This document shows, one piece after another, positions 37,901 through 53,668 of a stretch of 64,000 nt of DNA (the first letter of the stretch is position 1; each line of letters opens with the position of its first letter). The notes under the pieces were generated by a model. That model did not search any database. It worked only from the letters and a program-made list of their open reading frames with translations, and was not told the origin of the DNA. This DNA is from Calliopsis andreniformis (lineage: Eukaryota > Arthropoda > Insecta > Hymenoptera > Andrenidae). Position numbers and translations under genes: made by a program. The stretch spans positions 7,812,001 to 7,876,000 of the forward strand of contig NC_135073.1 of the NCBI RefSeq assembly GCF_051401765.1, in the 5' to 3' direction.

Positions 37901-40900
37901 ATAATTTTTCCGAATTCTTCGATATTCGAAGAATGCTCGTGACATTGAAGTGCTTATAAAGTAATTGAACATCAAAGTGTTGAAATAATACCAGCCTTAT
38001 CTCAGAATCACACCACTTGTCTAAAAAATTCACTAGATTCCATATGTGGGAATTATCTGCTTTGAATCATGTCAAAGCTTCGTAAACATATCTCACAAAA
38101 TCAATAGTAGTGAAGCTCGATTCTCATTGTGCTAATTGCAATTTGACAAATTTGGTGTCAGGGATTTTATTCATGCCAGTTTAAACACAATAATGTTTCA
38201 CTGCATACTGCTTCGATATAGTTTTCATGAGAAATAAGTCAGAAAATTTCTTGTTGTATTATTTCGGTATGAAAAACAGTCTCGCGAAATTGAACAATTT
38301 AATCTGAAGATTAAAATATTAGTTATATCATGTAACCAAGAATAAATGAACGTGTTAACAGATAAGAGAAATAAATAAAGTGAACAGATAGATAGAAAAA
38401 AGAATAATCTCGATTGGCTCGATTTCGAATGAAAAAGAAATTATAGGGGTTACAAAATATTACTCTAGGGTTGAAGGAAGAATCGATTTTCGGAAGTCAT
38501 TTAGTTGGCTTATAGTTCAGTGAAAAATTTAATAAAATCCTTTTACTGAACTTTAAGAAAACTCACAATACATTAAACTAAATAGCATTTAAAAAAGTAT
38601 TAATGGATTAACTTATGAAAAGTAATTTATTATTATTTTTATTACGTCATTGCTATCTAAAATAGTAACTACTTATTGCATAATTAAATTGACCTATGAA
38701 TACAATCTCAAAATCAACAACAGTTTCATTTATTACACTTGAATTATTGCTAGTAAAAAAAGAAATACATTCTTTATTTTTAATTACATTTAGCGAACAT
38801 TTTTTCTAGCAATTTTTCAAAGAATGTTTTCAGTGTTCTGCCTAAAAGTTACTGGAATGTCTTCAATACTTTGTTCGAAACCTTCGAGATAACAATGAAG
38901 AGAATGAGAGCTTTCATTTTTTAAATATGTTCCTGGATCGATTCTTTCTCTGACCCCACAGTAGTTGATAGAACAAATATAGAGAAGCATAAAAGCAGCT
39001 CGGTCGAAGTCGTTAGCACCCTTGAACAAAAAAAGATTCAGAAGAGCATTCCACAGACGTTTTGGTCATTATCCTAAAAATCATCTCGGTAGACGCATTC
39101 TATACAACGCCTCTCCTTAGCTCCCATTAGCATTAAATTTCTTAAATATTCATTTTTTAATAACGCATTGAAATCCCTTTTTTCTTTTATGATAATACCA
39201 AAGTGTTCACAGAATTTTTAGGGATCGCAGACTTAAAGAAAACAGCAAAAACTTCATTATGAACTAAATTGTTTCTGGTTTTGTACAAAATTTGTCAAAA
39301 AACGTGACAAGTATTTAGTTAACATAATATTCAAATAAAACTTAATACACATTGTTCTCCACGATGGATAACGTAATTTTCTTTAAAATGATGAGCTCTT
39401 ATTGTATATTGTTTTATTACTATAATCTATGAAAATTCCTTAAAAAATCCTCTGCTAGAATCTGTAATCCAAAGAGGCCAACTGTTTTGAATGCGCTTTC
39501 AAAGTTGATCTCTAGTAACCTCTGTTCCTGGACACAAAACGAATGTGACCAAATGACAAGTGGCAAGCTACACATTTTGACACTCTGCACTTCCAAGGAT
39601 ATCACTGTAACTTGGTTGTCCCTATAACTCATCGCTGTATCTGTTCCACCAACTACAATATCTCGTCTATTTTAACGTAGGTACACACTGTATTTTGAAA
39701 TAGGGTTCCACGATCTATCTTCTCTATACGAAATCTATCTCCTTCTCGATAGCTAGACGTATCTTTAACGAGGGTATTTTCGGTGGTATCTACTAGGCGT
39801 AGGATAATTGTTAGACCGAGAGATCAAAAGGGAATTGATCCGTGCAAGGGCTCGATGTTCCGGAAAAAACGAGGCGAACTAGGGCGATAAAAAATCTGTT
39901 TAAGAGGTCATTGAGCCATTCACGGTCACTATCAATACTTACAAGGGAATTATTACATAGCATATGGAAGATTATGGTCAGGCTGTGTTTTACTGGCTGA
40001 CAGATGGTCCAATCATATAGATTACATATTTATAAGGGGAATATCGAGGACATTAATTAAAATTAGGACGTTAAAAAGTCGTACGAATACAAGAGAAATC
40101 ATTCAGCCCAAAGCATTATACTTTCGTCAGGGAAGAGTCGGAATTTCGAATGTGTGTAGAGCCGATGAAGAAGTGGAATTCTTTAATGAAAGGTAAATGG
40201 TCCCTTCATCAGGCAACGTGAAATACAGGTTACTGAAAATGTACAGTATGTATGGCCCATTAAATTTTTTAATTACATAAATTGACTTTAGGAACTGACA
40301 AGAACTTTTAGAAGAAAATTATGTTGAAAAGTATACCCAATTTCTAGTCTCTTTTATCGACCTACTTTTACAATGGATAATCTCGCGTCTCCATTAATTA
40401 CTTTCTCAATTACATTCTTCTTCTCAATCTTAATTAGTCCTACTATTACTTTAGCTGTTTACTTTTGGCAAATTTACAATTTTACATTCCCTAAAATTCT
40501 CAATGAATTGGATAATAAATTACATTGGAAATTAATAAGTAAATATAAGTGTTCTGTGATTTAATTTTTATAGTTATGGGGCAATACATTTATTTATCAC
40601 CGTTAATGGAAAAGCAGGAACTGATCAATAAAGAGAATACGGTTGCTAATGGAGACATTTACCTCGAATTAATTTCAACCTCTTCGATTATAACAATATA
40701 TTTCAACGAAAATATTTGAACAAGTGGTAGATATAATGAATGGCTTTGCACAACGTGCAATAACGAAACGCTAACACAATTTCGATATTCCTGGGATTTA
40801 AATGTACAAATTTGAACGCGTTCGTGATCAAACGTTAATAATTATATCCTTTTCTTCCTCGAAATTGCAAATGCTAGAACGAAGGAAAATTACTATATCT

Positions 40901-43900
40901 ATTTCATGCAATACCGTCGAACACAATATTTTAGTTCTAACGCAACTAACATATGGTTGCCTTCATAACACATTCGCTTCGAGAGATCTATATTCACAAA
41001 ATACTGAAACTTATTTTAATTTTCAAACAATGATATTTTTATTTATTATCGTAAATTAAATTAATTGAAAACGTAAGGATGTCCACAGTTGGACAAGAAT
41101 GTTTGAACTTAGAAACTGATTTTTGATCCGTAAGCTTATTATAAATCAGTTTAGTAATGTTGTATACAATAATAATCATTAAAACATTTGTGCAAATGCA
41201 AAATTGTACAGTAATGAGATTTGTTCTGCAGTTAAACACGAGGTTGATGAATTATAGGCATCAAAAGTCAATTAAGGATTTAATGAATAATTCCATTTAG
41301 AACGAACATAATGTAACTCTGGAATGTGGAAGTTTAATGACACCAGTCATGCACAGGAATTTAATACAAAATGAAAATGTCAATAAAGTATTTATTTATA
41401 TTATAGCTAACAATAACAGAATGTTACAATAACTCATAAATAATTTTAAAAATTGGTTTGCGAAATTTCTTCAAGAACAAATACGATGAATTCAAATGAA
41501 ACTTATTAAAGTGATATTTGTCTTAGAAAACTTTCCTCCAAAAACTGAAGTCAAACATCAAATTTTTTCTCAAATAGGTCGAAACATTCTTCGAAGCAAA
41601 TGTGTTAAATGCAAAAGTAAAATTATAGTATTCATCGACACTAAAGATCGAAATTGGTACAAATATCACGAGGAACGCAATGATCGTTCGAACATTCACA
41701 AAGAAAAAAAAGAAATAAAAGCTCTATTTCATTTCTGTCGTGATCTCGATCAGAAAGACGCGTGAATCGCTCACGGAATTCTTTCGAGAAAGAAAGGCAC
41801 TCGATTTGAAGTGTGCCATAAAAGCGAGCGACTTCGTACGCGTGGGGTACCTTCGACAATCGCAATACCAAACAGCATTGGTATATCTATCGATCTTCCT
41901 GAAGTGACCCTACACGTATCTCGGCTCAACAGTTCTATAGTTCTTTGAGGATTCATACATACGCGACATGCGGGTTTTCAAGCACCGTGCGCTTATCAGA
42001 AATGAAAGAAAGAAAAAAAAAAATAAAACAAAGGAGGAAAAGATAAAGTACTTATACAACGTGTTAAATATGAAGGAATTTAAAAGAGAAACAAAGAGAA
42101 AGTGGTAAAAAAGATATTGATATGATGGTATATTTTCGGTGTAAATCAAGTGTATATGTGTATATCCGTGGTAAAAACTACGTGTATCTCGTAGCTTCGA
42201 TGTACCGATGAAAAAGCAGTCCTCTGTTCGAATTCGCGATTCAAAGTTCGACGCGCCAAAATCTTCGTGAACCGCGTTACAATATTTTCTCCTTATAATT
42301 TTGACACTATTTCACTTACTTGAGACTATTCTTTCGCTTTCAGCTTTGATGATACAGAAATGACCTATCAACACAACATTTTTTTATTTTATTTATTTAT
42401 CAAAAGTTCCTTTTATTCTGTATAAAGTCGTTCCCAGCATCAAGAATTAAGCTTACAGCGAGTGGAAATACTGTACAGTATTTTCTTGCTATAAACTTAC
42501 AGATCATTACGATGATCTTATAGAGACATCCACATCTGGGATCTACTTGTGTACTGATAAACCCAATTTCTTTCATCAAACATAGAAATAAGAATACGTG
42601 AAAGCAAATCTTGTTTCTTCTAAATAGTTTCAAGATATGATGAATATAATGGCAAATTTATAACGAAGGAATATTGTATATTCTTTCTTGCCATGCGTGA
42701 GGACTCGTTTTCTATCGGTACGAGCATGTAATCGGACTAATCGTTTGAATGTTGATTGTTAAATGTTAGGATAGAGAAACTTAAGAACATGCCCCTCCTC
42801 TATGAGTATCCTGTATCGAGGACGTACGTTTCGTATGCGCAATTCGGTTCGGTTGGATTAGACAAATTTTTTCATCGAAACAAGACATCGATTGCTACTC
42901 AATTCCTTCTTTCACGTTAGGTATACGTTTCCCTTCGGGGTTTGTTGATCGATACGATATATAATATATATGCATAAAAGTTAATGTTACTTTGTTGTTT
43001 ACACATATCGTTGAAAGATTTGTCATGTGTAATATGTCCATTAAAATCTTGTCTATTAAAATCTTATGACATTACACGAACAGTCTGGAATCAATATCCA
43101 TCAACTCCATCTCTTCGGAAAGTCAGAGTGATTGATTTCTGTGTTTGCTTCGCAATCTTTGGCTAGCTCCGACTTTGAGCGTCTCAATTGGTGAATCTGA
43201 CTTTGAAGTTAACGAAATTTGAGATTGATGGGAATGTTATTGTTCAGAGGTCTGAATATTTTGAAGATGAAAGAAAAGATTATTAAAATTCACCGATGCA
43301 AATAAATATATAATACTTGTTTAAGAAAGCTGCCCTATATGAACTTTGAAACTTGTAATTTGAATTTGTAATTTTATTCGATTACTCTCATGAAATGTAT
43401 CTACATTTACATTACGTATTTCCGTTTGTACTGAGATTAATTTTTGAATTTGTTGAATGAGAAAAAACTGTGATTTTCGTGAGTCTATATAATTGATTAG
43501 ATCGCTGTTAGTGTTGAAAGTGAATTCTCTTTTATTTAAGCAATGCAGTCACTGCCGCCGTTTTTTCGCAACGAAATTCACTTTTCGCTTTCGATATTTT
43601 GACACTACCTTAAAGAAGTGACTGGCCGTAAGCTGTAAGCCAAGAATCATTTCTAAATAATTATGTTTGAGTTACTTATCGTTGATTCGAGCAAGTTAAT
43701 AAAGCACGGAAGTATTTTTAGTGTCAAGATCATCGTTTGGAACGCAGCGTTTATAGTTATCTTAGCTACGCAAATGCCTAATCATTGATATAATTATTAT
43801 TATTATAATTAGTTATTGTACTATACTTGAAAGTATGTAACTATTTTATAAATAAATAAATAATTAACGTTCGTTGCTTTATATTATTCTTCTAGTGTTT

Positions 43901-44815
43901 CATGAGTGAAGGAAAGGGTGCCAGTGACGATGGTAGGAAAATGGCAGGAAACCTTGTATATATTATTAATATTTTATTCTTCTTGTCCATACATATACAA
44001 CATACTTTGCTCTTCAATATACATAAAAATACTTTCTTGTGTGTTGCTATTATCCATAAGCCATTGGAGTATGTGCAATAACTATGTTTGAAAGAAAACT
44101 TGTTTCTTTAATTAATTTGACAGTATTTGATAAAATCAGTCATCTGATAAAAGTCACTACAGAAATAGAACTAAAATTATATAATATAATAACAAAATAC
44201 AGTTATTACTATAAAAAAAATAGAGCCTATAAAATATAATCCTGCTATCACTGAATGCATGAATTCAGGAATGATTTGATTAGTAAATATAATGGTAAAA
44301 GATAGTTACTACAAGTAAAGCTATGAAGATGCAGTGTATATTTGATATTATTGAGATCTTAAAACGAAGTAAAAAATCTCTATAATAAAAAGAGGACATG
44401 CTAAGTAAACAGTGGACAGTAGAAAAATTTCTTTCTGTATCATGACTATAATAAAATACAAGGAATGTTTTGTATTGACTTATAGCCTTTTTTTCCAAAA
44501 TTACAAGTTAATAATATAAATTATTGTTAAGCTATTGCAAGTGTCCAGTGACTTATAGATGGCAGTGTATATAACATTTTTTTATTATTATTAACACCAT
44601 TATTATATACCAACTGCTTACTGAATAATTAGGTAAAATATATTATCAAATATTATTATGAACAATTTTATTTTACGTTGATACATTCGTGATCGTTTCA
44701 ACACAGAAATGTATAATACACAGGTCCTTTTATGTAAAAGATTACAATATATTAATTAAGAGTGGCGGCTTTATAATGTAACATATTAAGTAATCTGTGC
44801 TTTGTAAAGAATGTG
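34997..44815. other. Intergenic or extended 3' UTR region
   Basis: No coding exon was recognised. Small open frames on both strands, such as those near 38817-39029, 39420-39632 and 41496-41765, lack family similarity I can name. The stretch 35580-37150 is somewhat CpG-richer. A (TAAA)n-like poly(A)-signal cluster lies near 43850. The KChIP (+) and prenyltransferase (-) genes converge across this interval. Confidence 0.4.
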
Positions 44816-46450
44816 TTAAGATTCCAGTTGCAACTTTTCCATTAACTGTTGACTAATAAAACCCCAATATCGTTTTCTTATGGGATCATACTTCTCAGCT
44901 AAGTCTTTACACAGCTAAAATTAAATACAATAATGAGTAAACATGATTATGAGTATTGATAGGATATGTATATGAAATAGGTAAAAAAAAAAAAAAAAAA
45001 ACAAAATACCTGGAGTGCATTATTAATATGAAATATTGAATCTGGTGATTCGGATGATACAGGTTTTCCCTGAGAAATGTCTATAATACAGGACAACAAA
45101 TGATGGCTACGGCACCCATCTGAATATAATTCTTTACATTTCTGTCTTACTTTTTCATTATAAGACAGACCCTTAGAATCTTGCATCAAGATACTAAAAT
45201 GTGACATATAATTCATATGTTAACTAAATCAAGTAATTTACTGTTACTGATATGAATAAAAAAATATCACCAACAGTACCCTCGAAGATAATTCCAAGCA
45301 CTTTCATTTTCTTTCGCTAACAATAGTTTATCCAAGACAAAGTCAATTTCTTTATCGATTACATCTTGTTCAAAGTTTGTTGTATTACTTATCACAAAAT
45401 AACGTTGATTCCAAGCTGAATTATTACGAATATCATCATCCAATAGTTGTTCTACATATTCCAGTTCGTTGTCATATAAACTGCATATTGTATAAACGAA
45501 AAACGTATTAAATAAATTCAAGTACTGATGAATTTAACTATGCAATATACTTTAAAATTATAATTTCACAAACAATAAAAACATGAATTAAGTATACTAA
45601 CTTAAATGTTTTTATACACCATATACGATACTGCCAAGCATGATAATTCTTTACATCTTCTTTTAAAATAATTTCTGTAACTTCTAATTCTTTGCTAGCA
45701 TTTTGAAGCCACTCGACAATAACTTGTCTGTGGTGCCAAGCTTGATAATTTTTAGTGTAATGTCTTATTATTCTATAATTAATTTGTAACTCTTCCCATA
45801 AATTGCTTCCAAGAGCTTTAAGTATCTCTCTTCTATATTGCCATACTGTATAATTAGCTGGATTAAGCCAGATGCAACATTCCGTTAAACCTAATGCACG
45901 TTCTGATTTTTCACCAGACTTTAAAATAGCTCGGAAATAATCGTGGCTGTCCTTAACTTGAAACGATAATTAAATTGTTAGAGGACTCGCATTGTGAATC
46001 TTTTTATATCTACTTATTGCACTAGTATATCATTTATTTTCTTCTTATCGTTTACTTTCCATTTGTTTATGCAAACTTTAAATGTTAATACAATAAACAA
46101 ACACGATATAATATTACAAAAATTCTATTTTAACATTTTAATATTTATATACAAAGGCTCGATTTTTGAATGGTTCAGAATACACAAAAGGTTGATGTGA
46201 GGTTAGGCGGTAAACTTTACCGGGAACATAAAATTAGGAAAGTGATTGATACTCGTTCAAAGTAGATTTTAGAAACAATAGAATACTCACATTTCTCAGT
46301 ATAAGCTATTGCAACAATAGGGTGAGGACCGTCATCCTGTGGCACAGGAGTCACGTCACTCCATTCTTCGCGATCTTTGTATAATACCCACGTTAGTATC
46401 TCGTAAATATCTGTAGCATCCCATTTTGTATCGAAACTTTCCGACATCAT
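44816..46450 (-). CDS. FNTA: Protein farnesyltransferase/geranylgeranyltransferase type-1 subunit alpha
   Basis: Five exons read from high to low coordinates: 46450-46291, 45956-45602, 45480-45280, 45193-45010 and 44914-44816 (TAA). All have GT-AG borders and the phases close to 333 codons (332 aa). The upstream of two adjacent ATGs is used as start. Five PPTA helical repeats carry the signature cores [36 protein letters not shown] and [10 protein letters not shown]. The Lys and Tyr of [10 protein letters not shown] correspond to mammalian alpha Lys164 and Tyr166, implicated in catalysis. The subunit pairs with beta subunits to attach C15 or C20 isoprenoids to CaaX proteins such as Ras and Rho in the cytosol. 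The N-terminus lacks the proline-rich extension of the 379-aa human protein. A T19 tract follows the exon 4 donor. The gene lies 1.5 kb downstream of Hsc70-5 on the same strand. Confidence 0.96.
44983..45001 (+). repeat. A19 homopolymer (T19 on the gene strand)
   Basis: Nineteen consecutive A residues on the + strand. On the transcribed strand of the prenyltransferase gene this is a U19 tract beginning 9 bases after the last exon 4 base (donor GTATTTTG), where U-rich-binding splicing factors such as TIA1 typically act. Confidence 0.9.
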
Positions 46451-47993
46451 ATTATGTTCATAAAATATTGTATAATAACAGAAATAGAAAACAAATTTTT
46501 GCAACTTAATTTCTATCCGGGTTCTACTCACTCAAAATTCAGACTTGTTAAACCACGGATCAAATACAAAAGTAGATTCACTTTAGATTTCACTAATGAA
46601 AATCAACTCCCTGACCAATCTAAAGATTTAATCGAATACTGTCTTTAGATAAACTTGACGATTATGATAAAACTTCTTAAATTTTGATTTGTTGTGATAA
46701 TTTATTAATAATGTTTCAAGCGACAAATAACGAAGCTGAGGTCTCACAGAATCGAACTAAAGATAATACACTGAGCGATACATCTATGCATGCGTAGTCT
46801 ATGGTGAAACATTTTTTTCAATCACATAATAGTTATTCATTGTAATGTATCTTTTAGAAGTCAATTTATGCAGTTATAACTCAGTTTTGTCTTATCAAAG
46901 TTAAAAGAAGGGTAAACCGAGTAAATAATTTTAAAAGATAAAGAGGAAAGCAATGAACTTATGCACAGAAAATGTTCAGTACAAGTTTTCAGTGAACGAA
47001 GTAACTTCGAGATTATTTATAACGTTTTACTATTCTTCAATCTTTCATTTTCGTTATTTTTGCAAATAAAAACAAAAGCAGTCACAATCTCGATATTTGT
47101 TAGAACGTATATGTATATTTACGTATAAAATACATATTACTTTGAACGAATTTATTCGGTAACACAACGAAACATAGAAATTATGTTCTACAGTTCAATA
47201 ATTCAAATAAAAAATTTTAATAATATGATTACATCATAATACAATATTTCCTAACATAATCTACATGTCGCATACCTCCTATAGTTTGTTTTGCGCCGTA
47301 CATTCATCGCATTCTCTCGTGTACTTGTATTCTGTCACACTCATACTGGATGAATTCTATAGTTACAAATTTCCGTCAGAATAACATGTCGAGTTATCAA
47401 TTTTCACGATTATTCTCGTAATGAGGCCAAGTATGTAAAACTGACACAAAAGTGTAGTATCTTAACATGTCTTGCACATAGTAATAAAGAAACTGCTAGC
47501 AGCATTGTACCATAAATTCAAGTAGATTTTTATGTACAGAATTTACAATTTGACCTCCTTTTCGTAAGATTTTATTTGAATGTGTAATAAATATGCCACA
47601 GGAAACACTTCTGTAGAAAGGTACAATTTCAACATTTTCAAAGCATTCATTAGTACGAATTGAAATAAAAAGAGTTATCAAATCTTTGTTGCACTTTAAT
47701 ATGCATTTTTGAAACTATTAAAAATAATTGCAGTTACAAAGCGGTGCGCATTATAACTGATCGATATTGAAGGCATAAGTCTTTCACCCCTCAAATTTAA
47801 ATTAATATTCATTCGCTAATTAATACGTGCTCAAGAATAAAAATTGAACGACGCGATCATTCATCTTGGTTTAAATTTTGTAAATTATCCACGTAATAAT
47901 ACGATCTTCTGGAGCACGTGAGATACTGATTAGTGTTTCTACAACTGTGTGCAATAAATTTGTTTTACCTCAATACATACTGTCTAAATAAAA
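46451..47993. other. Intergenic: FNTA promoter side and Hsc70-5 3' UTR
   Basis: The left part should hold the prenyltransferase 5' UTR and promoter; I see no clear TATA. The right part should hold the Hsc70-5 3' UTR: on the minus strand an AATAAA lies near 47571, about 420 bases after the stop. No other gene is visible. Confidence 0.4.
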
Positions 47994-51727
<3,734 letters not shown>

Positions 51728-51990
51728 TTTGATTTTTACGCGTTATATCGTTCAATTTTGCTAAAAAGTTGAGAATAGACGCTGGTATCCCAACTTCACG
51801 TGTAGTGATGCAACCTTCACAGAGGCTTATAATGCGCACTCCACGCGCGCATCAGAGTATTTCCATTCGGCGTACCGATATACGTAATTGCGTTCAGCCA
51901 ATGATGAGCCAGCTCTGATAGAATTGACCAATCGTCTCGTTGCACGGCCTTCCTGCCTTTCGTGACTCGAGAATTATCCCGAATGTTCTA
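51728..51990 (-). promoter_or_regulatory. Probable Hsc70-5 promoter
   Basis: The 260 bases upstream of the start codon are CpG-rich relative to flanks. They carry two CCAAT boxes on the + strand (GCCAATGATG near 51898 and ACCAATCG near 51928), a layout usual for housekeeping promoters. No TATA box was noted. Transcription start not determinable. Confidence 0.4.
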
Positions 51991-53668
51991 CTAGAGAACA
52001 GATATCATAATTGTCGATCAAATGTGTTGTAAAATTAGTGAGGCATTTAAAAAAAGGTAATATTAATTTTTGTATGTGTTACTCTGACTAACGTATTATC
52101 TTGATACATGATAGCGATATTATAATTATAGTGTGGAATTAATAGGAAAACGGTAGTTCAACGATTAGAGTGTAGATTAAAGTAGTATTCGTGAAGTTTC
52201 CGGAATTTGAAAAAATAAAATGATGCAAGAGTATGAGGTTGCTGTGCTATTCTTACGATAATATAGAAAGAAAGATCTAGAACCGAATGGTAGAATACTA
52301 CGTTTTGTTAACTGTGTCGTTATTGTTTATTGGATTTGATACTTGGAGGTGATTACTTATGGAAAAGTAAGTGTTCCAAAGAAGCGCGTTCATTTCGGAT
52401 GGAAAAAGAGGTTAGCATATTAAGTTTAATTTTTTGTTTGAATATGTTAGAATGATTTCAGTATTTCTTTTTAATCCTTTTGATATGTATTATTTAACAA
52501 AATAACATTTAAAAATAGTATAGAAGATATGATATGACATACAAAAGATGTTTAAAAAGTATTCGATAATTTTTGAATTTTATTTTACTTAAGAGGTACC
52601 TTTTTATCTCATTATTTATATTTTGACGTACAGTTGCACAATATGTTGTGTTATTTTCATTATAAAATACACGTATATAGTAAATGTATTTTCAACGCCT
52701 TTTTTAGTTTTGTTTGTTGTTTCTGAAAAGTACATATTGCAGACATAAAAACGTCAGCTTTTCATTTTTCGTGTGCTTTAATAATAGGAAACATAAAATT
52801 AATTTTTATGGTAAAATAGAAGTAAAAAATAAAAGAATTCATACTAATTGGAAAAATTCGCTACTTTAAAGAAATTTTCTTTATCAAAAAAAAAAAAAAA
52901 ATGAAAAAAACTATATAGATAACTTTTAGAAAACTATATAGATAACTTTTCGAAATCGTGCGTAGCGAATTTTTGCTGTAAAATTACTTTGGACAAAATA
53001 CAAAAGTGTTTGTAGCAAATTAAAAATTTTCCAACTCGTTCGCAATGTAACAAAATTATTTTTATTACACTTATTACAATTATACAAAAAATGTTAAACA
53101 TATTAATAGGAAAATAGAGATACATACAGTTTCTGTATTTGAAAAAATTGACAATTATATATCGATTTACCTTAACATTAAAATATTTCTGAATGTGTAG
53201 TAAAAATTTGAGAAATTTTGCTAAAAGGTTTCTAATCGTAAGACGAGAGTACCTCATAAATTTGAATATAATACTTAACACTAGCAATCTATAAGCTAGT
53301 TGAATATCATGTTCAGTTATAGTCAATCATGAAGACAAGAATACACATTTTACAGTGATGGGTCTTAAAAATATTACAGGACTAAATTTTTTGCAAGTAA
53401 GGAACAATGTTGATGCGCATGAACATTTGTCAATAATTGAAAAATAATGCCTGTTATGTACAATTAAAAACATAGTGTGTAAAAATTACGAAATATTCGT
53501 CTCTTTCCAAAACAAAAGATTTGGTGAACCACTTGTGTGTATCGTACAATTTATCACATTGTTTCTGAAAAATTCAAAATTCGATTATTCTTCCGTGAAA
53601 AATATTATTTCATTAATTTTATTTTTCAAAAATTATTTATTAGTGATTCGTTGATCAAAACAACAAAC
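51991..53668. other. AT-rich intergenic stretch
   Basis: Holds an A16 run at 52886-52901 and, just after it, a tandem duplication of about 22 bases (AACTATATAGATAACTTTT twice, 52908-52949). A 130-codon frame on the minus strand (53326-52934) is extremely AT-rich, has no recognisable domain and I do not count it as a gene. The peroxidase 3' UTR should begin at 53668. Confidence 0.5.

Noticed and set aside
38817..39632. Two 70-codon minus-strand frames considered as possible chemoreceptor exons
   Set aside because: They lack the receptor C-terminal signature and membrane-segment pattern, and no matching splice sites join them.
52934..53326. 130-codon minus-strand frame
   Set aside because: Composition is dominated by Ile/Leu/Phe/Lys/Tyr from AT-rich DNA, with no domain. 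It lies between two well-defined genes with no promoter or splice evidence.
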